A stretch of 64,000 bases of DNA from Saccharomycopsis crataegensis (Eukaryota > Ascomycota > Saccharomycetes > Ascoideales > Saccharomycopsidaceae): the NCBI RefSeq assembly GCF_037102585.1, contig NW_027043822.1, positions 459,001 to 523,000 of the forward strand, written 5' to 3'. Position numbers and translations under genes: made by a program. Positions 9,440-18,282 of this stretch are shown one piece after another. The notes under the pieces were generated by a model, which saw only the letters and a list, made by a program, of their open reading frames with translations, had not been told where the DNA came from and did not search any database. How positions within the stretch are numbered: the stretch's first letter is position 1; each line of letters begins with the position of its first letter.

Positions 9440-12045
9440 TTATTCATTGGAATTTTGATTTGTCTGTTTGTTTCTGGTTGCATCAGCTTCCAGAGTTGAC
9501 AAATCATCATTGGTTGGTGTTAATTCTGTTTTCTCATGTACTGGAATTTCATCACCCAGTAGCATTTCATCCTCCTCATATTCTTCTGAATCCTCATATT
9601 CGTCTTTTGCATCATAGATGTATTCTCCATCATTTTCATACTCCTCATCATATTCTTCGTCATTATCATTATCAGGTTCTGCACTTGATTCAGACAGGGT
9701 TGGCTCTTTAGAGCCAGTTTGTGCCAGTTTTGATGTCACTGATGGGAGTGGGTCTTTAATGACTAACTTAATAGATTTTGGTACAAATGGTTTTGGTGCT
9801 GAAGGCTTGGTGGTGTTAATTTTGGTCAAAATTGGGGTAGAGATTGGGGTAGATTTTGGGGTAGATTTTGGGGTAGATTTTGGAGTAGAAGCTGGGGTAG
9901 AAGTTGGGTTGGACAAGGTTTGATTAGATTTTGGGATAGTTGGATGGGATCTAAACACATTCAACTTAATTTCTGGTTTGGCCGAGTCTTGTTTGGTTTC
10001 AGCTGGTTTATCCCTTTGAAGGATTTTCTTTGGTTTGACGGATGCCTTCTTTTTGGAGGCCTTTCTAACTTGATTAACCGGAGGAGGGGTGATTTGATGC
10101 TTTCTGTTGATAGCTGGTGTGGTAGTTTGGATATTTTCATAATCGTCATCTCTTTCTTTGGATATTAATCCCAATTGGTGGAATGGATTCTTCCATAAAT
10201 TGCTCAGTTCATTTTGTGGTGGTTTTGACTGTCTGGATCTAGATGAACCATGAACCATGGTGAACTCGGTAGAAGGAACTTCAATCACTGGTGGTTGATT
10301 TTGCTTCTGTTTGGGGTTCTCATGACGATCATCTGTAACATTTTTCTTTGGCCGCTTAAAGTAACAGTCTTTAGCTACATGGCTAGGCTTTTTGCAAATC
10401 GCGCAAGATGCTTGCTTGCAATTGTATCTGGTGTGTTCTCTTGAACCACAATTGATACAGTGTAAGCATTTAGTAATAACTTTAGAAACAATGTTGTCTT
10501 GGTGAATAACCGGGATTTGTTTTCCTGGTTCCATTTCCAAGTAACCATAAATGTAACGATTTTTAAGCTCCTCGTTAGGTCTTTTAGTCATGTCACTTTT
10601 AATCACTGAGAATGATGTTGGTTCAATTTGGGCTAGGTCAAGCGCTTGCTTGATGGTAGCATCGACAAAATAGTCAGGGGTTGTTTCCAAGGCTGTTATC
10701 TCAATCAATTGGATTTCTTTATCATTCTTATTGATATTGATGCGTGGCTTGTAAGTGGATTGTTCAATGTCAACACTTAAATGGCTAGTGACAAAATCAA
10801 TAAATGCATTACGTAACTTTTCATTCTTAGTTTGTAATTGACCTTTCAATATTGGGATAAGTGAGGATTTGAGACAAATAGTTTCATTTGAAATAAACAA
10901 GTAGTTTTGAGCTTCAATTAAAGCTTTCTTGATGAAGTTGATATCATCATTATCATTCAAACCAGTTTCAATGTTGGTTAATTTAACATCGATTAATTTT
11001 TGGAAGGCATCCTTTATTGTACTCAAATGATCATCAAGCTCATACTTCCGGTAGAGCTCAGGTGGGATAATAAATGACATCATGATTTTTTGTTTATCTT
11101 GATGGCTCATAATAAATTTAATGTAATCCTCCTCTGCAATATTAGATTGTTTCAATCTTGAGAATTCATTAATTAAATGGGAATTTGTATAAAATTTGAA
11201 AAACTTTTCAATGGTGTAGATTTTGACAAATTCTTGATATTTCTCTTCAACATTTTCCACTTTTTGTGTGTCAAATCCGAAAAGTGATCCCCTCATGCCC
11301 TTTTCCTTAATGGCATATTCAAGGACATCTTGGTGTTCGAACTTGATTGATTTGAGATATTTAGCCCATTTAAAAACTCTTTCGAATTTGGCTAAAACAT
11401 TTTGAAAAGTGGAGGTGGTATTCATAATCAGGGTCCCCTGTTGGGATGCGCCTTTAGAGCCCGAGGCGATTTGGGCGTAGGATCTGCTGAAAGCAGCAAC
11501 TGGGGCTGGGTTAGTTTTTTTTGGGGTTTTTTGGTTTTCAGAGTTTTTTTGGGTTTTGTTGTTTTCAATTTTTTTTGGTTTTCAGAGTTTTCAGTAACAA
11601 AATCAATAGAAACAGAAGGTTGTGAATCTCCTTGAGATTCAATGGTGGCTTGATTTGACATATGCATGTCGACGCTAGTGTCACCTGCACTATCAAGATT
11701 GCGATCGCAATCAACTGGAGAAACATTAATTTCCGGGGCTGGGCGGTGGGCAATATCAACATCAGAATCAGCATTAGAGGCCTCATTTATGGTATTAGAT
11801 GGGGTTTCAAAGGTTTCAGCAGTACTTAAAAAAGTATTGTCATCTTCCTCAGTGATTTCTTCGTCTGAATGTGGTTTATTTCCGTGTTTGTTTACATTGT
11901 TTTGATCGGTTGCGTTGGGATTTGCATGATCTAAGTCAACGTTAATATCAGAAGAAACCAGGGTTTCTTGAGAAGGAGGATCATTTGTTGGATCAGTGGA
12001 GTAGTTAGAAGGCTTTGGAATTCTTTTGGTATTATTAATACTCAT
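9440..12045 (-). pseudogene. LINE B ORF1: zinc-knuckle protein, one -1 frame change
   Basis: Starts at ATG 12045 (MSINNTKRIPKP), 16 bases from the element's 5' end; the reading frame also runs upstream from a TTG into the preceding tail, but that is not the start. NYSTDPTNDPP and VDCDRN match family A. The first part is open from 12045 to 11428. The second part, with SFQNV-like TFQNVLAKFERVFKWA, two CCHC knuckles (plus 10370-10470) and a TPKS repeat, is in the -1 frame and open to 9440. The switch maps to the A-rich region after ENSENQ, where a run has eight As (plus 11569-11576) against nine in family A. Programmed slippage is possible but a one-base loss is simpler. Confidence 0.85.
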
Positions 12046-12072
12046 TTTTAGTCCAAAGGTATTTTTTTTTTT

Positions 12073-12109
12073 AAAGACAAAATTCAATATATTAATTAAT
12101 TATATAACT
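12073..12109 (-). mobile_element. LINE stub K: last ~37 bases of a family-B 3' end with A11 tail
   Basis: A 37-base match to the extreme 3' end of family B (TTAATTAATATATTGAATTT ending in GTCTTT), followed by an 11-base A tract (plus 12062-12072) that joins directly to LINE B. On its 5' side there is TCGGTA, not found at that place in full copies, then an A15 tract (plus 12116-12130). It is an extremely 5'-truncated insertion. Confidence 0.8.
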
Positions 12110-12130
12110 TACCGATTTTTTTTTTTTTTT

Positions 12131-12316
12131 ATAAAGTCCCTATATTTAACTACTAAGAGCTATATAGGTCATCGCACTTTTTATGTACGGTTATTATGAT
12201 CAATTATGCGCAGCTATGGCGACTTATTTGGTATCCGTTTTCTCCCAATATTTTTGTTAACCCGGGAGTTTGGGTTGGAAAATGCAATGTTTTTGACTTG
12301 TAGCAACCTGTCACTA
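12131..12316 (-). other. Segment X: unidentified 186-bp block ending in an A15 tract
   Basis: Lies between the A10 end of the SINE-like unit and an A15 tract (plus 12116-12130). I see no open frame worth calling and no match to the LINE families. Ending in poly(A) suggests the 3' end of a retroposed RNA, either the remainder of the SINE-like unit or a separate truncated insert. Confidence 0.4.
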
Positions 12317-12552
12317 TTTTTTTTTTAGCCAGGGAGGAGGAAATCTTCGAAAGACACCAGCGACGCAACCTTACCGGTAGTGTGAGATTTTTACTCACTA
12401 AAACCCCCTTGTATCTTACCTTCAGAGTGGTATTACTCCTTACTCAGTTAGCGTACTGAGCGTGACCTGGTGGTTAATGCCGCGAGCGGGGTTCGAACAC
12501 GCGACCCTTTCTTAGTCTATGGTTCTACCCACTACGCCACCCAGCGCAGGTC
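12317..12552 (-). mobile_element. Putative tRNA-headed SINE, about 236 bp
   Basis: Reading the minus strand: an A14 tract, then GACCTGCGCTGGG, a perfect RNA polymerase III A box (TGGCGTAGTGG) and, about 40 bases on, a B box (TGTTCGAACCCC). A 150-base body follows with two small hairpins (AGTGAG/CTCAC and TCTT-TCG-AAGA), ending CCTCCTCCCTGGC and an A10 tract. The tRNA part has a workable T arm but poor acceptor, D and anticodon stems, so it is tRNA-derived, not a working tRNA. The head is GC-rich in AT-rich surroundings. The body resembles the segment at 14550-14640. A decayed tRNA pseudogene next to unrelated DNA is the alternative. Confidence 0.6.
12476..12546 (-). pseudogene. tRNA-related head of the SINE-like unit (A and B boxes intact)
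   Basis: With the A box T as base 8, the acceptor 5' strand would be CGCTGGG and the 3' strand TCGCGGC; only about three of the seven pairs form. The T stem pairs at four of five positions around TTCGAAC. The anticodon stem does not pair, so no identity can be given. The promoter boxes are kept while the fold is lost, as is usual for SINE heads. Confidence 0.6.
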
Positions 12553-12598
12553 TTTTTTTTTTTTTTCCAATAATTTCGATTTATATTAAATCTCATAA

Positions 12599-14293
12599 GG
12601 AAAAAAATTAGCCAAGTTAATCATCAACATCCTCAAGCAGACAACGGGATCCTTATACATCAACAACATGACCGGCCCATTATTCAATTTAAAAAATGGT
12701 ACCCTCCAAGGTAATCCGTTTTCCCCTTCATTATTTGCATTAGCAGTAGAACCTTTACTACGATCTATCAAACAGAATACCAGAGGCCATAGTTACCAAG
12801 GAGATTTGATACCTGAAGCATATAGCAGTCAACATTATCTTGCTTTTGCTGATGATATCACAGTTTTCCTCAAAGATAAAAGAGATTATTCCAAAACAAT
12901 GAAATGTATTAGACTATTTGAAAAATTCAGTGGCAGCAAACTCAATGAAAAGAAATCCCAACTAATCATACCAACTGATACTTATCCATTTTTGACACCA
13001 TTCCCATTTGAGATTGCTGATGAAAACTTTCAATTGACATATTTGGGGATAACTATTGGGCCATCAGTGACATTTTGGCCGGAAACATTGCAGCGTGACC
13101 TCTATATCAAGTACAAGTTATCAAACATGACCAGCTTGCTGATTCAATCAAAAATAGAAGCATTCAACACATATATTGCATCCAAGTTCTATTACAAAGA
13201 ACTACACCAACCTTTGTTACCCAATCAGTTGAATCAAATTGACACATCGATTAAATTATTGGTCAAGCAAGATACACCTATTTCTTTGGACACACTCAAG
13301 ACACACAACAACAAAGGCGGTTTCTCAATGATTGATTTAAAGTCTCAACTCCAACACCGAAGAGCTAAAATTTTCCAGGATTTGTTTTTGGATAGTCACA
13401 CTAAATATAACCAGATATTACGTTTCAAAATTCAATCAAGTATCAACAACATCATTCAAAAAACATCACCAACAAAATCACCAAAGGAAGATTATATCAA
13501 AACTCATTATTGGTGGGTGGTATTACTTGAACTAGCGGATGACATTGAGAATACCAATGATTCAATTTCCTTGGAAGTTATGAATAGCAGCACATTCTCA
13601 GATGCTGAAAGGACAGCGTACTGGGATTTCAGAAAAGTTCTTGGTATAAAGAAACGTACAATCAGGTTGAAGCCAATGAAGATTGGAATTGAAGATTTGA
13701 AAAATTCAATTGAAAAAGGGATTCCTGAAAAATATCAACAACACATTCCAATTAGAATTAAGGATTTTGACCATACTAAAGGAAGTAAAAAACAACGGGA
13801 AAAACAAGATGTGGACAAGATGTCAAAAACACTCATGGATATTACTGGGGTGAATCAGAAACAAGTTGATAACTTTTGGCATAACCTCAAAAAATTCAAC
13901 CAACATTTCCCGGGGAAATATCAAAATATTCACATCTTTCATTTGGGCATTGAAAATCACAATTACGTAAATAATCATTGTGACTATTGCAGCAAAAAAT
14001 TAACCAGATATGATGAACCCCAATATGCCCCAAAGGAAATCCAATTTGAAATCATGAAGCACCATCTTATTGAATGTCCATTGGCCCAGAAACTTTGGAA
14101 AAAAACTGACTTGAATATCCCATTAACCTGGCAAACAATCATTACCCCTGCCACCAACATGAACGAAACCAGAATGATCGATAGATATCTAGGTTTCCAA
14201 CGAAAATTATCAAGATTGAAATCCAAAAGGCATTTCAATTGTCATATGGCCGTTGATTCAATGATCTTCTTGCTTGAAAGCAATATCTTTTAA
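12599..14293 (+). pseudogene. LINE E ORF2 fragment (RT C-terminal half)
   Basis: Open without stops from the truncation point (GKKLAKLIINILK) to the natural ORF2 end (FLLESNIF); the first Met, at 12668, is internal to the RT. It keeps the AFADD catalytic motif and the C-terminal zinc-like motif CDYCSKKL...H-x4-C but lacks the endonuclease and the first half of the RT, so it cannot encode a working protein. Confidence 0.9.
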
Positions 14294-14520
14294 GCGGAGA
14301 AGAAAAAATAGGTGGGGAAAAACAAGAAAATAAAATCAAAAAAAAAACAACAATTAAAAACCTTAAAAACGCATAAAAACATTTTTTCTCAATAATAGGG
14401 TTTTTCACCATTAATGGTTTTCCCTTAACACTTTAATTTTCAAACTACATTAAGTAGTTTATGAGATATATAGTTATATAATTAATTAATATATTGAATT
14501 TTGTCTTTAAAAAAAAAAAA
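12599..14520 (+). mobile_element. LINE E: 5'-truncated family-B copy in the opposite orientation
   Basis: The only plus-strand LINE in the nest. It begins inside the ORF2 reverse transcriptase at GGAAAAAAATTAGCC, runs through the end of ORF2 (14293) and a 215-base 3' UTR, and ends in A12 (14509-14520). Diagnostic residues (KEDYIKTH, DITGV, KTDLN) and the unduplicated 3' UTR put it with G and I in subfamily B2. I found no convincing target-site duplication. It separates the end of LINE C from the SINE-like unit. Confidence 0.92.
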
Positions 14521-14549
14521 TATAATTATATAAACTTGTTCTTGGTTTT

Positions 14550-14640
14550 GAGGAGGAAAATCTTCAAAAGACGAAGAATTTCAATTTTTTTAAATTAATA
14601 TTCAACAGTGTGAGATTTCTACTCACTAAAAACCCCCTTT
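14550..14640 (-). repeat. Conserved 3'-end block shared with the SINE-like unit
   Basis: Minus strand: GGGGGTTTTTAGTGAGTA, AAATCTCACACT, a diverged AT-rich middle, then GTCTTTTGAAGATTTTCCTCC. The same two blocks, with the same AGTGAG/CTCAC and TCTT-AAGA hairpins, occur at 12331-12410. It lies just past the A-rich (AAAAT)n stretch after LINE C ORF2 (14650-14700). It may be the true 3' end of LINE C or a second, headless SINE copy. Confidence 0.65.
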
Positions 14641-14721
14641 AAGATATTGACTATTTTTATTTTTATTTTTAATATTATTTTTATTTTTATTTTTATTTTG
14701 TTTTATGGTTATTTTAATTTT

Positions 14722-17700
14722 TTAGTAGACCGCTGTAATAAGATATAATAATGTTTTCATTGATTGATTTGTCCAATCTGCATTATTTGACCTTCGTACC
14801 CTATTATATTTTTCAATGTAATAAGCGAAGCGATCCAATTTTATCATAGTTTGTTTCTGATGTTGATGCAATATGATGTTATCCCATGTTTGAGATATTC
14901 CCATTTTTAATATTTTCCATAAGTTTCTTGATACTGTGCAATTTATGTAGTAATGGGTGATGTAGGCTTCCTTGATATGGTCAGGATCCCTGGGGTTGGT
15001 GTTCCAATTTTCTGGAGGAAAATTACAAACATGGCAACGGGAATTTGTTGATTTGAACAATGTGAGCCCCAACATCATGAGGTGGAGGTTCTCCATTGAA
15101 CCCGGTACCCACCTTTTGATCTGGTTAATCTGTTTCCAAAATTTTCTTTGTTGTGGCTCCAGGGGGTATGTGATTTTGGTCAATGTTGTTGATGCTTTGG
15201 AGACGTCTCGTTTGAGTTGTTCCTGTTTGCTGCCGTTCTTAAAATCAAAAGTGAACATTTTTTGATGGTGGGCCTTGTATTTCTCTGGTACTGGTTTTGC
15301 TAAATTGTCCTGGATATCTTCAATCTTCAATCTTCAATCTTCTGCATCTGTGATACCTTGTTTTTCCCTGGTTCTCTAGATCAAATAAAATCGACCATGA
15401 TTTGAGGTATTTTTTCTCTTCTAGTGAGAAAATGTTGCTTTTGACAATGTCAGAAAGGGTAATTTTCTTGGTGGAGCTGCCAGGATATGAGAGTTGGTAG
15501 CCAAGTAACGGAAAGTACCATATATGTGTTTGGATGGAGTTTCTGTCAATCATACTTCCAATTCTTTGAAAGTGAGATTCTGGATGGAGTTGAGATTTTT
15601 GGTATTGATCAAGTAGAGATTCCACTTGGATTTGGGTGTTAATGGCGTATTGGATTTTATATCTCAAGATTTGGTGATATAAATATTTTTCCAGGGATGT
15701 TAGTAGTTGGTATATGACGTGTGCGTACCGATATAGGAAGTGGTTTTTGAGATCGAGCATTCCATATCCTCCCATCTGGGTGGAAGTTTTGAGGGTGGAA
15801 AGGGATAGGCTGCCAATCCTGCGACAAAGGTGTTGAAATGATTCCTCAATCTTAGTGGTGGTAGAGTTAGAAAGGGGCTGATGCATTGCACGATATAAGA
15901 GTTTAGGGATAATGTAAGTATTGTACCCCAATACCTTTTCCGCTAAGCTGAGATGGTGCATTTGTGTGAGATAATATTTGTATTTGATGTTTTTCAATAC
16001 CTGATCTTGATGTAGTGGTGTGTTTAGTGGAATACCCAAGTACACTATTGAGGGAGTGGAGGTAAAGACAGGGACCTGTTCATAGGGTAGTTTTGTCAAG
16101 GGTCCAAAGGTGCGATGATATTCGGCTGTATGGTATAGCTTGGATTTATCGGTGCTAAGGGTACTGCCTGAATATTTTTCAAAGTCCTTGATGTATTGGA
16201 GGGTGGTGAATAATTCAGTGTCATCTTTTACAAATATGGTGACATCATCAGCAAATGCTGTGACCTTTATCAGGATATCGGGGTTCATGGGATTCTGGAT
16301 GGCAAAGTCTTTACCCAGTGGTTGCATGGAAATGGTCAATTCATTCCGGACTTCTAATTTTATGCCATGATTTTTTGTTTGAATATTTTCTAATAAAGGT
16401 TGTATGGCCAAGAGAAAGATACTGGGGCTTATTGGATTGCCCTGTAAGGTGCCCGAGGCTAACTTAAATAGCGGACCATGAAAGTTGTTGATCATTATGG
16501 AAGCAGTTGCTGATTTCAAGATGTTTATTAGTAATCGGCGAAAATTTGTACCAAGGTTTAGAATTTGGAAGAGGTGGTCTAGGTATGCATGCGAGATACT
16601 ATCAAAAGCCTTTTGAAAGTCAGCCACAAGGATTTTGGAGGTGCGCAGCAATTGAAAAAGGTTGGAGTCTGGTCTCATTGAGTGGAAGACTTCTTTGAAA
16701 GCAGCAATTTGCTCGAAGGACGTACGTCCTGGGACGAAACCAGTTTGTTCGGAACCCACAAGCTGAGGGATGAATTTGAGTAATCGGTTGTTTAACACTA
16801 TAGCGAGGATGCGCATATTAGTGTTAATTAATGAGATTGGCCTATAATTGGGTAAAAACTCTTTATTTTTCCTGGGTTTGAGGATTAATGTAATCAAAAC
16901 CAGACTATAGTCAATAGGGATTGACCCAGCGGAAAGGATAGTGTTGAATTCTTGGAGGAGGATATGCTTAATGTTTTCCCAGGCTTCCTTATAGAATGTA
17001 TAAGGGATTCCATCAGGACCAGGCTCACTCTTTGAGTTTGCCTGCCATATTGCGTCCTTGATCTCCAGTTCGATAATTGGGTTATCTAACTGTATAGCTT
17101 CGTGGGCCATTAGTTTCCTGGAAGAGATCGTCGTTAGGAGGTATTGGCGAATGGCATTCGGATCATGGTAGTCTTTAGCCGAAAAAATGTCCTTGTAATA
17201 GGACGTGGCATGGGCCAATAAATCTTGAATATCGGTGAGTTTCCTATCTCCAGCAATGACAAAAGCATCAATTGGATTTGTGTTTGGGTTCTGTTTAAAA
17301 ACAGAGTTCAATCTTTCATAAGGGTCAGGTAAAATAGATGGGTCACTGCGTTGGAGAGAGTTCAATGCCGTTTTTGTTAGTGGTGCTAACAGTCGGATCT
17401 CTGCAATCAAATGGGATATGGATGGCAATTGTGATAACTTCTTGGAGTTAGCAATAAATGGTATTAGTTGGTTGTGCAATTTGAAACGCTTTGGTCCTAG
17501 TTGCACTAAATTAAAGGAGAGGGCAAATTTGATGCTAATTTCGTCATGTGTGGAAATAGTACCAAGGGTATTTGTCTGGCTAAGAGCAGTATTCTCCAAC
17601 AAACCCTCAGAAATATAAAATCGATCTAAGCGACGATTTTTACCGTTTGAGGCTCGGTTAGTGGAAGGGAGACCTTTGGACAGCAGGAGGTAGAAAGCGT

Positions 17701-18280
17701 CTTTGAGATTGAAGCATTCAATGAAATCGTTTAGTTTTTTTAGATGTTTCAGAATTTTTTTATTTTTTTTTGATTTTGGAATTTCTAAGATATTGTTGAA
17801 ATCTCCTCCAACCACTATTTCGATGTGTGAGTTTGGGTATTTGATAGCCAAATGGCCCAACAACTCACCGAGTAGCTGGTGCAACTGGGAATGAATAGTC
17901 AATTGGGCTTTTTGTTGTCCAGTTGGGTTGTATAGGTTTATCAATAATAATAGAGTTTTGCCATCATTCCAAGATATTACTAGATCAGTAAGGTATCCGG
18001 TTAGATGTGACTCAAGTTTATCGGAAATGAAATTTTTTAGTATTACCGTGCCCATGGAGGGGATATTTCTCAATAGTATAGCCGCTCGGGGGTAAGGGGA
18101 ATTATTTACATGAAAGGAATGTTGATGGAAGTTTCGGATCAAAGCCTCACAGTCTTTCGGAAGTTCTTGAAAGAAAAGGATGTGCTGTTTGTTGTATTTG
18201 GAGAGGTGATGTTGGGAGGTGAAATGATATCTCTGAATATTTTGAGATATTAGATTGAAGGATTTCTTATGGGTAGTCAT
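14722..18280 (-). pseudogene. LINE C ORF2: endonuclease-RT, frame broken by a 7-bp tandem repeat
   Basis: ATG at 18280 lies two bases after the ORF1 stop (TAATCATG). The N-terminal endonuclease has FFQELP, GGDFNNI, RRLDRFYIS and STHDE; the RT has PGPDGIPY, NYRPISLINTN, FQKAFDSIS, TLQGNPISPS and AFADD near residue 677; the C-terminal half has CHVC...H-x4-C. The frame is open from 18280 to 15320, then continues in another frame from about 15330 to 14722. The switch falls on a run of ATTGAAG units (plus 15320-15341): one unit fewer would keep RRLKIEDIQD in frame, so an extra 7-bp repeat unit is the likely cause. Confidence 0.88.
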
Positions 18281-18282
18281 GA

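Larger units (their letters stand above)
5787..12061 (-). mobile_element. LINE B: full-length family-B L1-type element (6.3 kb), lightly damaged
   Basis: Complete minus-strand element. The 5' end (TACCTTTGGACTAAAAATG) abuts the A11 tail of stub K; the order is ORF1, ORF2, a 3' UTR of about 230 bases, then an 11-base A tail joined to the 5' end of LINE A. The leader before ORF1 is only about 16 bases. Comparison with copies J and G shows three single-base losses, each in a T run of the plus strand. The 3' UTR (5787-6019) carries a duplicated GATTTTATTTT block also seen in J but not in E, G or I. By eye it is almost identical to J, so the insertion is recent. Confidence 0.92.

Noticed and set aside
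12204-12398. 64-codon minus-strand frame across the SINE body and segment X
   Set aside because: Runs through the A10 tract and the hairpin blocks; chance reading with no homologue.
12599-14520. Target-site duplication around LINE E
   Set aside because: TATA-rich sequence lies on both sides but no exact repeat could be lined up, so none is claimed.
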